Positions 27,734 through 36,684 of a DNA stretch of 64,000 nucleotides are shown here, piece after piece. Numbering within the stretch: position 1 is the first letter of the stretch; each line of letters begins with the position of its first letter. The notes beneath the pieces were generated by a model. It worked only from the letters and a program-made list of their open reading frames with translations, searched no databases and was not told the DNA's origin. The translations under genes and the position numbers were made by a program. Location of the stretch: contig NZ_BAABIA010000003.1 of assembly GCF_039542385.1 (NCBI RefSeq), forward strand, positions 558,001 through 622,000, in the 5' to 3' direction. Source of the stretch: Prosthecobacter algae (GTDB lineage Bacteria; Verrucomicrobiota; Verrucomicrobiia; Verrucomicrobiales; Verrucomicrobiaceae).

Positions 27734-29107
27734 CTACTTTTGGTTAGTCTCGCCAGACTCCCCAGCCTGCTTTTCCCACTGCTGCCGGTAGTGATCCAGG
27801 CGTTCTTTGATGCGGCCTTCGAGGCCGTTGGTGGTGGGGTCGTAGTATTGTTTGCCGCCCTCCAGGCAGCGCTGGGGGACGAAGCCGCCTTCGAAGTCGT
27901 GGGGGTAGAGGTAACCTTCGCCGTGGCCGAACTGTTTAGCGCCTTTGTAGTGGGCATCGCGCAGGTGTTTGGGCACAGGGAGGGTGCGGCCGTTTTTGAC
28001 ATCTTCGAGCGCGGCGTTGATGGCCATGTAGGCGCGGTTGCTCTTCGGAGCGGTGGCGATGTAGATGACGGCGTGGCCGAGGATGATGCGTGCCTCGGGC
28101 ATGCCGATGACCTCCACAGCCTGCTGGGCGGCCACGGCCACGCGCAGGGCATTGCTATCCGCCATGCCCACGTCTTCACTGGCGGCGATGACGATGCGGC
28201 GGGCCAGGAAACGGATGTCTTCCCCAGCGTAGATCATTTTGGCCAGCCAGTAGATGGCGGCATCGGGATCGGACGCGCGCATGGACTTGATGAAGGCGCT
28301 GGCGGTGTCGTAATGCGCGTCGCCATCGCCATCATAGACCACGGTTTTTTGCTGCACGGATTCCTCCGCCGCCTGGAGGTCAATGGTGACGCGGCCCTCG
28401 GCATCGGGCGTGGAGGAGAGGACGGCCAGCTCCAGAGCATTGAGGCATTTGCGGGCATCGCCATCGGCCACGGTGGCCAGGTGCAGGCTGGCCTCGGGCG
28501 TGAGGGTGGCGTTCCATTTGCCCAGGCCGCGCTCCTCATCGGTCAGGGCGCGCTGCATGAGAATCTGGAGGTCTTCGATACCCAGGGGCTCCAAGGTGAA
28601 GACCTGGGAACGACTGACGAGGGGGCTGTTGACGTAGAAGAAGGGATTGTGCGTGGTAGCGCCGATGAAGCGCAGCGTGCCGCGCTCCAGATGCGGGAGG
28701 AGGACGTCCTGCTGAGCTTTGTTAAAGCGGTGGATCTCATCCACAAACAGCACGGTGCCCTGGCCGGTGAGCTTCTTCAGCTTCAGCGCGGCATCGGCTT
28801 CTTTGCGGATGTCGGCCACGCTGCTTTCCACGCCGCTAAGGGTGACGAAACGGGCCTTGGTTTCCTGGCTGATGATGTGGGCCAGGGTGGTCTTGCCCAC
28901 ACCTGGCGGGCCGTAGAGGATGATGGAGGAAAAACGGTCTGCCTGCACGGCGCGGCGCAGCAGCTTGCCCTCGCCCAGGATGTGGCCCTGCCCGGTGTAC
29001 TCCGCCAGCACGCGCGGCCTCATGCGCGAGGCCAGGGGGGCATCTGGCTGCGCATCCACGACGGTGCCGGAGGCTTCGGCGGGGGCTTGGAAGAGATCTT
29101 CGCTCAT
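27734..29107 (-). CDS. rarA: Replication-associated recombination protein A (MgsA/RarA AAA+ ATPase)
   Basis: A 457-residue protein from the ATG at 29107 (MSEDLFQAPAE); the frame upstream to 29299 overlaps potA and is not coding. Motifs are RMRPRVLAEYTGQGHILG, Walker A GPPGVGKTT (66-74), Walker B LFVDEIHRFNKAQQD (about 125), sensor 1 IGATTHNPFF and the C-terminal tetramerisation part SDPDAAIYWLAKMIYAGEDIRFLARR. RarA/Mgs1-type clamp-loader-like ATPases act at stalled replication forks. The family's N-terminal P-R-P-x-x-L-x-E-Y motif is present. It is divergent from potA, with 105 bp between starts that contain an imperfect inverted repeat. Confidence 0.96.
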   Translation of the reverse strand: MSEDLFQAPAEASGTVVDAQPDAPLASRMRPRVLAEYTGQGHILGEGKLLRRAVQADRFSSIILYGPPGVGKTTLAHIISQETKARFVTLSGVESSVADIRKEADAALKLKKLTGQGTVLFVDEIHRFNKAQQDVLLPHLERGTLRFIGATTHNPFFYVNSPLVSRSQVFTLEPLGIEDLQILMQRALTDEERGLGKWNATLTPEASLHLATVADGDARKCLNALELAVLSSTPDAEGRVTIDLQAAEESVQQKTVVYDGDGDAHYDTASAFIKSMRASDPDAAIYWLAKMIYAGEDIRFLARRIVIAASEDVGMADSNALRVAVAAQQAVEVIGMPEARIILGHAVIYIATAPKSNRAYMAINAALEDVKNGRTLPVPKHLRDAHYKGAKQFGHGEGYLYPHDFEGGFVPQRCLEGGKQYYDPTTNGLEGRIKERLDHYRQQWEKQAGESGETNQK

Positions 29108-29120
29108 GAAAAAGTTTGCG

Positions 29121-29209
29121 ATGGTTGGCAGTTGTTTGCCGTCGTTGACGATGGTTTCTTTAAAGCCAGTGCCAACTACTGCAATCCTTAGACACCAACT
29201 GCCAGCCAT
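29121..29209. promoter_or_regulatory. Imperfect inverted repeat between rarA and potA
   Basis: ATGGTTGGCAGTTGT (29121-29135) and 29195-29209 are inverted copies with 13 of 15 bases matching, separated by 59 bp. A third related word, GTGCCAACTAC, lies near 29169. The element fills the divergent promoter region almost entirely. It could bind a regulator shared by the two genes, or be a repeat remnant; nothing in the sequence decides. Confidence 0.45.
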
Positions 29210-29212
29210 TCT

Positions 29213-30289
29213 GTGAACGATTTTCTCTCCATCGAAAAAGTCTCCAGGCACTTCGGCCCGCTGCGGGCAGTGGATGGGGTGACTTTGCAGATCCGCCAAG
29301 GGGAGATCTTTTCTCTCCTAGGGCCCAGCGGCTGTGGCAAAACCACGCTGCTGAAGATGCTGGCCGGGTTTGAGAAACCGGACGCGGGACGGCTGATCCT
29401 AAATGGCCAGGACATCACGGATCTGCCACCGGAGCGGAGGCCCGTAAACACGGTGTTTCAAAACTACGCGCTCTTCCCGCACCTGAGCGTGTGGGAAAAC
29501 ATCGCCTTCGGGCTGCGGATCGCAGGACGGCCCAAGGCAGAAATCACCGCCGCCGTGGAGCGGATGCTGGCGATGATCCAGCTAGGTGATCATGCGAAGA
29601 AAAAACCCGCCCAGCTCAGTGGCGGGCAACGCCAGCGCGTGGCCATCGCCCGGGCGCTGGTGAATGAACCCAAACTCCTGCTGCTGGATGAGCCCCTGGC
29701 GGCGCTGGATCTGAAACTGCGGCAGCACATGCTGGCGGAGCTGCAGGCCATCCATGCCCAGGTGGGCACCACCTTCATCTACGTGACGCATGACCAGGGG
29801 GAGGCCCTGAGCCTGAGCCACCGGATCGCGGTGATGGAGGCAGGCAAGGTCTCGCAGGTGGACAGCCCACGAGGCCTGTATGAGGCCCCCGCCACCAGCT
29901 TTGTGGCCGGGTTCATTGGCGATGCCAATTTCCTCGAAGGTCGTGTGGAAGAGCCACTTTCCCATGGAAGACTGCGCGTGACGGTGGCGGGACTGGGCAG
30001 CCTCATCGTGACGGGTCACTCCACACTTTTGGTTGGGCAAACCGTGCGCGTCATGGTGCGGCCCGAGCGGCTGCACCTCAGCCTGGAAAGGCCCACCCTA
30101 GCCGCTGGCGAAAACCTCTTCTCCACCCGGATTGAAGCCGTCACCTACTTCGGCCCTCATGCAAAGGCTCAGGTGCGCTGCGGCCCACACGCGCTGCATA
30201 TCCAGCAGCCCACTGGGAAGACTATGTTAGCGGCGGATACGGAAGCGTGGCTGCACTTTGAACCTGAGGCCGCTCGAGTGGTGGATTGA
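29213..30289 (+). CDS. potA: ABC transporter ATP-binding protein, spermidine/putrescine type
   Basis: A 358-residue importer ATPase starting at GTG 29213. Visible are Walker A GPSGCGKTT (37-45), the Q loop VFQNYALFPHLSVWENIAFGL, signature LSGGQRQR (135-142), Walker B LLLLDEPLAALD and switch His in YVTHDQGEAL, followed by a C-terminal TOBE domain (about 270-350, VRVMVRPERLHLS). This fits PotA of the polyamine importer family; related ferric or sulfate ATPases (FbpC, CysA) are the alternatives. The potB gene overlaps or directly follows it. The substrate-binding protein and second permease are absent from this locus. Confidence 0.9.
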   Translation: MNDFLSIEKVSRHFGPLRAVDGVTLQIRQGEIFSLLGPSGCGKTTLLKMLAGFEKPDAGRLILNGQDITDLPPERRPVNTVFQNYALFPHLSVWENIAFGLRIAGRPKAEITAAVERMLAMIQLGDHAKKKPAQLSGGQRQRVAIARALVNEPKLLLLDEPLAALDLKLRQHMLAELQAIHAQVGTTFIYVTHDQGEALSLSHRIAVMEAGKVSQVDSPRGLYEAPATSFVAGFIGDANFLEGRVEEPLSHGRLRVTVAGLGSLIVTGHSTLLVGQTVRVMVRPERLHLSLERPTLAAGENLFSTRIEAVTYFGPHAKAQVRCGPHALHIQQPTGKTMLAADTEAWLHFEPEAARVVD

Positions 30290-30321
30290 GGAAAGATCCC
30301 GCCGAAAAACTGTCTTTACCC

Positions 30322-31146
30322 ATGAAATCCCGCCGCGAACTCCTGCTCACCCTGCCCTCTTTGGGCTGGCTGCTGGTGTTCTTTGCTTTGCCCTGTGTGC
30401 TGATCTTGGGGCTGGCATTTCGGGCCAGTGATCTGCGAGGTGGTGTGGGCGATGCGTGGTCCCTGGAGACGGTGAAGTCTCTGGCGGACAGTCAGTATCT
30501 ACCTGTGGTATGGAAGACACTCTGGATGAGTGTGGCGACGACGGCGTGCTGCCTAGCCCTGGCACTTCCCGTAAGCTGGGCGCTGGCGCGCATGGGGGCT
30601 TTTTGGCGGCAGATCGTGCTGCTGCTGATCATCGTGCCTTTTCTGACAAACTTCATCATCCGCATCTTTGCGTGGCGCTCGCTGCTGCATCCGGAAGGGA
30701 TCATCAAGCAGGCGCTGGTGTGGCTGCACCTGGCCACGGAGGACACGCTTTTACTCAACAATGCCGGGGCGGTGCTGCTGGTGATGGTCTATACCCAACT
30801 GCCCTTTGCCATCTTGCCCCTGTATGCAGCGGCGGAGAAATTTGACTTCACACTGGTGGATGCGGCGCGGGACCTGGGGGCCTCCACATGGCAGGCGTTT
30901 CGGAAGGTGTTTTTGCCAGGCGTCCGGCAGGGGTTGATCTCGGCCATTGTCATCGTGTTTGTCTGTTCCCTGGGGCAGTATGTGATTCCCAAATACGTGG
31001 GCGGCACGGGCGATGAGATGATCGGCAACAAGATCGAACAGCGCGCCTTCAGTGATCGCAACCTGCCGCTGGCAAGCGCGCTGTCGGGGGTGTTGTTGCT
31101 GGCGGTGCTGGTGCCCACCTTGTGGTTAGGCCGGAAGCGTGAGTGA
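30322..31146 (+). CDS. potB: ABC transporter permease, PotB type
   Basis: A 274-residue inner-membrane permease from the ATG at 30322; a TTG at 30286 overlapping the potA stop would add 12 residues. Six hydrophobic segments are visible, and the EAA loop that docks the ATPase reads YAAAEKFDFTLVDAARDLGASTWQAFRKVFLPGVRQGL. The segment LGQYVIPKYVGGTGDEMIGNKIEQ is typical of PotB. The length matches complete PotB proteins, so the gene is not truncated. Normally potC and potD follow; here a tandem-repeat block and the converging hisD gene follow instead. Confidence 0.9.
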   Translation: MKSRRELLLTLPSLGWLLVFFALPCVLILGLAFRASDLRGGVGDAWSLETVKSLADSQYLPVVWKTLWMSVATTACCLALALPVSWALARMGAFWRQIVLLLIIVPFLTNFIIRIFAWRSLLHPEGIIKQALVWLHLATEDTLLLNNAGAVLLVMVYTQLPFAILPLYAAAEKFDFTLVDAARDLGASTWQAFRKVFLPGVRQGLISAIVIVFVCSLGQYVIPKYVGGTGDEMIGNKIEQRAFSDRNLPLASALSGVLLLAVLVPTLWLGRKRE

Positions 31147-31182
31147 GGTGGCTGGTGAGGGCAAGGCCGCACGCATTCTGGC

Positions 31183-31407
31183 CACCTGCTGGTGCAGGCA
31201 ACTACTCACAAACCCCACCTGCTGGCGCAGGCAGCTACTCCAAACCCCACCTGCTGGTGCAGGCAGCTACTCCAAACCTCACCTGCTGGCGCAGGCGGCT
31301 ACTCCAGACCCCACCTGCTGGCGCAGGCAGCTACTCCAACCACCACCTGCTGGCGCAGGCAGCTACTCCAACCACCACCTGCTGGCGCAGGCGGCTACAC
31401 CCCAACC
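31183..31407. repeat. Seven tandem copies of a 32-bp unit
   Basis: Units begin at 31183, 31216, 31248, 31280, 31312, 31344 and 31376; the first is 33 bp and the rest are 32 bp. Each starts CACCTGCTGG(C/T)GCAGGC and ends near TACTCCAA. Within a unit CCTGC and GCAGG can pair around a 4-nt loop, so the array could fold as a row of seven small hairpins. Copies differ at a few positions. The block occupies the gap between the converging potB and hisD genes. There are no unique spacers, so it is not a CRISPR array. Confidence 0.95.
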
Positions 31408-31418
31408 TTGCAGGGAAC

Positions 31419-32705
31419 TTAGCGAGCGCGGATGGCGACGGATTCGCCGTGGGCGTCCAGGCCTTCGACAGCGGCGAAGGCGCGGACGATGGGCACGGAG
31501 GCGGTGACGCTGGCTTTGTCCAGACGGATGATGCTGGTGCGGCGCTGGAACATGTCCACGGTGAGACCGGGGAAAGATTTGCCCGCGCCACCGGTGGGCA
31601 GCGTGTGGCTGGGACCGGCGAGGAAATCACCCACGGCCACGGGGGAATCATTGCCCAGGAAGATGGCCCCGGCGGTGCGGATGAGGGGCAGGATGTCCCC
31701 TTCCCGTTCGGTGATGAGAGTCAAGTGCTCGGGCGCATAGGCATTCACCAGACGGGCACCTTCCTCCAGAGAAGGTGCCAGCAGGAGGAACACGCCTTTT
31801 TCCAAAACGGGGGTCAATTGCGCCTGACGGCTGAGCGTCGCGCACTGGCGGTCCACTTCAGCCACCACAGCATCCAAAAGGGCGGCATCGTCGGTGATGA
31901 AACCGGCTTGGCTGTCCTTGCCGTGCTCGGCCTGGGCCAGGATGTCAGCAGCGATGAAGGCGGGATTTCCGGACTTGTCCGCCAGGATGAGGACTTCGCT
32001 AGGCCCAGGCAGGAGGTCAATGGACACGACGCCGAAGGCCTGGCGCTTGGCCTCGACCACAAAGCTGTTGCCAGGGCCGAAGATCTTTGCCACCGGGCGG
32101 ATGGTTTCCGTGCCGTAGGCCATGGCGGCGATGGCTTGAGCCCCGCCAATTTTATAAACCTCCGTGGCACCGGCCAGTTTCAGAGCAGCCAGCAGGCCCG
32201 GATTCACCGTGCCGTCCTTGCCACAAGGGGTGCAAACAACGATCTCTGGCACCCCTGCCGCAGATGCTAGGGTGACGGTCATGATGGCGGTGGAAACCAG
32301 GGGAGCCGAGCCACCGGGGACGTAGCAGCCCACACGCTCAAAGGGGTGATACACCTCCCCGACCTGAGCCCCTTGCTCATTGGTGCCGGACCAGTCCTGG
32401 CGCAGGCTTTTCTGGGCAAACGAGAACACGTTCCGGTGGGAGGCGATGAGCGCCTGCTGTAAATCTGGGCTTGCTGTATTCCAGGCACCGGCCAGTTCAT
32501 CCTGGGAAATGGCCAGCGTTTCAGGCGTCAGCGTGGCACCGTCAAACTTTTGGGTGAGCTCGATCAGGGCGGCGTCACCAGCGGTGCGCACCTGCTTGAT
32601 CACGCCGGAAACGACCTCCTGCACAGCATCGCTGGCCTCAGCACGGCGATTCAGGGCGGCAGCGGTTTCCTGCCAGGTAGGGTCGGTGTGGCGAATGATC
32701 TTCAT
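31419..32705 (-). CDS. hisD: Histidinol dehydrogenase
   Basis: A 428-residue zinc enzyme that catalyses the last two oxidations of histidine synthesis (histidinol to histidine, using NAD). The start is the ATG at 32705 (MKIIRHTDPTW). Family segments are GCYVPGGSAPLVSTAIMTVTLASAAGV, KIGGAQAIAAMAYGTETI, KIFGPGNSFVVEAKRQAFG, DLLPGPSEVLILAD, AQAEHGKDSQAGFIT and the C-terminal GPSHTLPTGGAGKSFPGLTV. Length matches the family. It is not clustered with other his genes here; it lies last in a minus-strand run after the lactonase and the small membrane protein. Confidence 0.96.
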   Translation of the reverse strand: MKIIRHTDPTWQETAAALNRRAEASDAVQEVVSGVIKQVRTAGDAALIELTQKFDGATLTPETLAISQDELAGAWNTASPDLQQALIASHRNVFSFAQKSLRQDWSGTNEQGAQVGEVYHPFERVGCYVPGGSAPLVSTAIMTVTLASAAGVPEIVVCTPCGKDGTVNPGLLAALKLAGATEVYKIGGAQAIAAMAYGTETIRPVAKIFGPGNSFVVEAKRQAFGVVSIDLLPGPSEVLILADKSGNPAFIAADILAQAEHGKDSQAGFITDDAALLDAVVAEVDRQCATLSRQAQLTPVLEKGVFLLLAPSLEEGARLVNAYAPEHLTLITEREGDILPLIRTAGAIFLGNDSPVAVGDFLAGPSHTLPTGGAGKSFPGLTVDMFQRRTSIIRLDKASVTASVPIVRAFAAVEGLDAHGESVAIRAR

Positions 32706-32789
32706 GGAACGTGTCTTACGTGCCATGGAGGCGGAAGGCGTCAAGATCAAGTCGCTGAGAGCGGCGGAGTCTGCTGCTTTCTGTCCTTT

Positions 32790-33176
32790 TCAGCCCAACT
32801 TGTCTTTCCACTGCTTGACCACGATCTCATAAAACTCATGCCCGGCGGTCACGACATCTGCCGCCATGTAAACCCAGCCGGGGAGAATAACGAAGGCACA
32901 GACGAGGGATGCCAGGCCGTTGCCCACCCGCCCATGGATCATCATCCGGATGGCCAGCGCGGTCACCACCAGGGCCACGCCCCCCACGATGTACCAGTTC
33001 CACGCAGCCAGCCCGAGCCGGGGCATGGCGATGACGACCATGCCGGCCACCATCACCGCCGTGGCCCAGCGATAGCTCGTCTGCGCCACCTGCGCATGAT
33101 ACTCGGCGAGGTTTTTCTCGCGTTCACGCTCCCGGGCATCGGGCCGATTGTCAGAGGAAAGGAAGGCACCACTCAT
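32790..33176 (-). CDS. Small membrane protein of unknown function
   Basis: A 128-residue protein with a charged N-terminus (RPDAREREREKNLAEYHAQVAQ) and three membrane segments (about 38-58, 64-83 and 88-108: VMVAGMVVIAMPRLGLAAW, WYIVGGVALVVTALAIRMM, GLASLVCAFVILPGWVYMA). The stop of the lactonase gene is 6 bp upstream, which suggests one transcript. I recognise no family; it resembles generic small inner-membrane proteins. Confidence 0.7.
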   Translation of the reverse strand: MSGAFLSSDNRPDAREREREKNLAEYHAQVAQTSYRWATAVMVAGMVVIAMPRLGLAAWNWYIVGGVALVVTALAIRMMIHGRVGNGLASLVCAFVILPGWVYMAADVVTAGHEFYEIVVKQWKDKLG

Positions 33177-33182
33177 ACAACA

Positions 33183-34322
33183 TTAATCCAGAGCGAGGAA
33201 TCGAACGCAAACGGAGCCGCCGACATTCACTTTTTTGCCCGTGAAGGCCAGCTTGCCCGTCTCAGCATCCACCTTGAAAAGAGCTGCCGTGTTGCTGTTC
33301 TGGTGTGCGACGATCATCCACTTGCCGGCGGGATCGAGGTTGAAGTTGCGAGGGATCTGCCCCTCAGCCGAGGCATTTTGGATGAGGGTGAGTTTGCCCG
33401 TTTCAGGATCGCAGGTGAAGACGGCGATGGTGTCATGGGTGCGGTTAGAAACATACACGACTTTCCCGTTGGGGTGCACGACGGTCTCCGCCGTGCTGAA
33501 GCCTTCTTTGCCCCGATCTGCCTCCGGAAGGGTGGAAACGGTGGCGATCTCGCTCAGCGCGCCTTTCTCAGCATCGTAGGCAAAGGAGGTCACCGACATG
33601 AGCATCTCGTTGTTCACAAAGACGTACTTCCCGTTCGGGTGAAAGGCGAGGTGACGGGGGCCACTGCCTGGAGGCACGGTGCCATGACCATGGGCAGTCA
33701 TCTTGCCTGTGGCGGGGTCGATTTTATAGATCAGCACCTTATCCAGCCCCAGATCACAGGCCAGGGCAAAACGGTTGTCCGGGCTGGGATTGATGCTGTG
33801 GCCGTGGGGACCAGCCTGGCGTTTGGCATTCACGCTGCCGCCCTCATGCTGTACAAAGGTGGCGGCCTCCCCCAGGGAACCGTCCAGCCCGAGGGCATAA
33901 CTGGCCACGCTGCCGCCGCCATAGTTGGCGATCATGGCCATCTTGCCCGTGCGATCCAGGGAGACGTGGCAGGGCCCGGCACCCACAGAGGACACCTGGT
34001 TGATCGGGGTCAATTGGCCTTCCGGCAAAGCGATGCTGAAAGAGCTGACGCCTCCGGCTTTTTTATCGGCAGTGGGCATCTCCCCCACGGCATAGAGGTA
34101 CTTTTTGCTGGGGTGAATGGCGAGGAAGCTCGGGCTGCCAGTTTCCACCGCCAGCTTCGGATCGCTGATCTCCCCGGTGCCACTGTTGAATTTGGAAACG
34201 TAGATGCCTTTGCTGCCGGACTTTGCATTCGTGTAGCAGCCGAAATAAACGAGGTAGTTGTCCCCTGCGATGGCGGTGGTGGTAAGGGCGGCAAAGAGAA
34301 AGGAAAGGGAGGCGCGGTTCAT
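33183..34322 (-). CDS. Exported lactonase-family seven-bladed propeller (6-phosphogluconolactonase-like)
   Basis: A 379-residue protein from the ATG at 34322 (MNRASLSFLFAALTTTAIAG, a signal peptide). The rest is the PF10282-type beta-propeller: YLVYFGCYTNAKSGSKGIYVSKFN, FLAIHPSKKYLYAVGE, CHVSLDRTGKMAMIANYGGGSVASY, GPHGHSINPSPDNRFALACDLGLDKV, PRHLAFHPNGKYVFVNNE and FNLDPAGKWMIVAHQNSN. The best-studied cytoplasmic member (Pgl/YbhE) hydrolyses 6-phosphogluconolactone, but the signal peptide places this one outside the cytoplasm, so a different lactone or sugar acid is likely (inference). It may share a transcript with the 128-residue membrane protein. Confidence 0.88.
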   Translation of the reverse strand: MNRASLSFLFAALTTTAIAGDNYLVYFGCYTNAKSGSKGIYVSKFNSGTGEISDPKLAVETGSPSFLAIHPSKKYLYAVGEMPTADKKAGGVSSFSIALPEGQLTPINQVSSVGAGPCHVSLDRTGKMAMIANYGGGSVASYALGLDGSLGEAATFVQHEGGSVNAKRQAGPHGHSINPSPDNRFALACDLGLDKVLIYKIDPATGKMTAHGHGTVPPGSGPRHLAFHPNGKYVFVNNEMLMSVTSFAYDAEKGALSEIATVSTLPEADRGKEGFSTAETVVHPNGKVVYVSNRTHDTIAVFTCDPETGKLTLIQNASAEGQIPRNFNLDPAGKWMIVAHQNSNTAALFKVDAETGKLAFTGKKVNVGGSVCVRFLALD

Positions 34323-34462
34323 AAGGATCTGAATGAGCCTGAGGAAAACGCGGCCACAGGTCAAGCCCTCGCAAAAGAATGCGCGATGCCAGCTCTCAGC
34401 CTTTGGATGTCCTGCGCGGTGTCCCGTGGCGGCAGTTACAGGCTGCCGCCGTAGGAATGGCT

Positions 34463-34496
34463 GCAAAAAAGTAAACGCGGGGATAAGCCCCCCGCG
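34463..34496 (-). terminator. Probable intrinsic terminator of the topoisomerase subunit gene
   Basis: On the minus strand CGCGGGG (34496-34490) pairs with CCCCGCG (34482-34476) around a 7-nt loop, and TTTACTTTTTT follows. It lies 20 bp past the stop codon. The T tract is interrupted, so efficiency is uncertain. Confidence 0.6.
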
Positions 34497-34516
34497 CTGG
34501 GAACAGGAGGCGGAAC

Positions 34517-36403
34517 CTACGCCGCCGCAGGCAGGGCACCGTCTTCACCATTGAAGTCCAGCTCCTTCTCCACACGCAAGTTGTCCACGATGTAAAGCTG
34601 GCGGTCGGGGGTGTTTTTCCCCATGTAGAAGGTGAGGAGTTCCTTGATGCTTTTGTGCTCGGGCATCATCACGGGTTCCAGGCGGATCTTGGGCCCGATG
34701 AAGTGCTTGAACTCATCCGGGGAGATTTCGCCCAAGCCTTTGAATCGGGTGATCTCGGCATTCTTGCCGCACTTGTGAATGGCGCGCTGGCGCTCCGCAT
34801 CGCTGTAACAGTAAAAGGTGTCCTTCTTGTTGCGCACGCGGAAGAGCGGGGTCTGGAGAATGAAGAGGTGGCCGGCCCGGACGATGTCGGGGAAGAACTG
34901 AAGGAAGAAGGTGATCATCAGCAGGCGGATGTGCATGCCGTCCACATCCGCATCGGTGGCAAGGATGATTTTGTTATAGCGAAGGTCCTCGATGTTTTCA
35001 TCAATCTGGAGGGCATTCGCCAGGAGGTAGAACTCCTCGTTCTCATAGACGATCTTGCGGCTGAGGCCAAAGCAGTTCAGCGGCTTCCCTCGCAGGGAGA
35101 AGACGCCCTGGGTATTCACGTCGCGGCTTTTGGTGATGGAGCCGGAGGCGCTGTCACCCTCGGTAATGAACAGGGTGCTTTCCTCGCGCTGCTTGTCCTT
35201 GGTGTCAAAATGGATGCGGCAGTCGCGCAGCTTTTTGTTATGCACCTTGGCCTTGCGGGCAGACTCACGGGCGGCTTTCTGGATGCCGGAGATCTCCTTG
35301 CGCTCCTTTTCATTGGAAAGGATTTTTTCCTGCAGGGCCTTGGCGATGTCAGGCTTCTTGTGCAGGAAGTTGTCCAGTTCCTTGACCACCGTATTGATGA
35401 TATGGCTGCGCAGGTTGCGGCCATTGGGCTCCATGTGGGTGGATCCCAGCTTGGTCTTCGTCTGGCTTTCGAAGATGGGCTCCTGCACCTTCACGGAAAC
35501 AGCCGCGATGATGCCGGTGCGGACGTCTCCAGGCTCGAACTGCTTCTTATAAAATTCGCGGCATTCCTGGACAATGGCTTCACGGAAGGCGGCCATGTGG
35601 GTGCCGCCCTGCGTGGTGTGCTGGCCGTTGACGAAGGTGTAGAACTCCTCGCCGTAACCCGTGCCATGGGTGAAGGCCACCTCCACATCCGTACCATCCA
35701 GGTGGATGACGGGATACTGCGGCTCCTCGGTCAGTTTGGCAGCGATGAGGTCGCGCAGGCCTTCCTTGGACTTGAAGCTTTCGCCATTGAGCTTCAGCGT
35801 CAGCCCAGGATTCAGCCAGGAGTAAAAGCGCAGCATCTCGCGGACGTAGTCCAGCTTGAAATGAACATGCGCGGTGAAGTTCTCCGTATCTGGCCGGAAG
35901 GAAATGCGGGTGCCATCGGCCTCTTCCGTCGCCTGGGGCGTCTTCATGTCCTTGCGGACGATGCCCTGGCTGAACTCCATAGCGCGGGTCTGGCCGGCGC
36001 GGAAGGCCTGGATTTTAAACTGGGTGCTCAGGGCGTTGACCGCCTTGATCCCCACGCCGTTGAGCCCCACGGAGCGCTTGAAAACTTCGCTATCGTACTT
36101 GGCCCCGGTATTGATCTGGGCGCAGCACTCCATGAGCTTGCCCAGGGGGATGCCGCGGCCGTAGTCACGAATGGTGACTTGGTGATCTTCAGTGATTTCC
36201 ACCTCAATGAGTTTGCCGTAACCCATGACGTGCTCATCGATGCAGTTGTCGATCACCTCTTTGAGCAGCACGTAGATGCCGTCCTCGGGCTGGGAACCAT
36301 CGCCCAACTTCCCAATGTACATGCCAGGCCGCAGGCGGATGTGCTCACGCCAGTCGAGCGACTTGATGCTGTCTTCAGTGTAATTGTGGGCAGGAGTGGA
36401 CAT
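34517..36403 (-). CDS. parE: Type II topoisomerase subunit B, ParE-like (possibly GyrB)
   Basis: A 628-residue protein with the GHKL ATPase domain ([44 protein letters not shown]), the transducer domain ([21 protein letters not shown]) and a Toprim domain ([13 protein letters not shown] about residue 414; [10 protein letters not shown] with the metal-binding acidic residues). The length fits ParE or short GyrB; full-length GyrB of about 800 residues would have an extra insert. Together with a ParC/GyrA partner it would relax, decatenate or supercoil DNA using ATP. No subunit A gene lies within the window. The start at ATG 36403 is divergent from the 36685 gene. Confidence 0.9.
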   Translation of the reverse strand: MSTPAHNYTEDSIKSLDWREHIRLRPGMYIGKLGDGSQPEDGIYVLLKEVIDNCIDEHVMGYGKLIEVEITEDHQVTIRDYGRGIPLGKLMECCAQINTGAKYDSEVFKRSVGLNGVGIKAVNALSTQFKIQAFRAGQTRAMEFSQGIVRKDMKTPQATEEADGTRISFRPDTENFTAHVHFKLDYVREMLRFYSWLNPGLTLKLNGESFKSKEGLRDLIAAKLTEEPQYPVIHLDGTDVEVAFTHGTGYGEEFYTFVNGQHTTQGGTHMAAFREAIVQECREFYKKQFEPGDVRTGIIAAVSVKVQEPIFESQTKTKLGSTHMEPNGRNLRSHIINTVVKELDNFLHKKPDIAKALQEKILSNEKERKEISGIQKAARESARKAKVHNKKLRDCRIHFDTKDKQREESTLFITEGDSASGSITKSRDVNTQGVFSLRGKPLNCFGLSRKIVYENEEFYLLANALQIDENIEDLRYNKIILATDADVDGMHIRLLMITFFLQFFPDIVRAGHLFILQTPLFRVRNKKDTFYCYSDAERQRAIHKCGKNAEITRFKGLGEISPDEFKHFIGPKIRLEPVMMPEHKSIKELLTFYMGKNTPDRQLYIVDNLRVEKELDFNGEDGALPAAA

Positions 36404-36646
36404 GGGGATGGGCGGGGACTGAACGGGGCTGCCGAAAGATAAACGTGTGCTTCCTTGGTAAGGCGGATTGGCGGGGCGTCAAGACATGGCGAACTTTGGC
36501 CGCCGCCCTGACGGTAATACCACCTTTTTAAAAAACGGCTTTTTGCACGTTTTTAGCATGGTTTCCCGGTCATTCGTGCAGGATGCGGCTCCCCTTGGGA
36601 TAGCGGATATTCAAAAAAAGTTTACTTTTCGTTGGAATATTTATGG

Positions 36647-36662
36647 AAATTTATATAAATTT
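36647..36662. promoter_or_regulatory. A+T-only perfect palindrome before the 36685 gene
   Basis: AAATTTATATAAATTT is a perfect 16-bp palindrome, 22 bp upstream of the ATG at 36685. It stands in an unusually A+T-rich 90-bp stretch (36600-36690) of the 281-bp divergent region between the topoisomerase and histidine-kinase operons. It could be an operator or simply part of an A+T-rich promoter. The remainder of the 281 bp contains no gene. Confidence 0.5.
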
Positions 36663-36684
36663 ACATAACAGTTACAAATTCCAT

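Noticed and set aside
31183-31407. Possible CRISPR array after potB
   Set aside because: Units of 32 bp follow each other directly with no unique spacers, and no cas gene is in the window.
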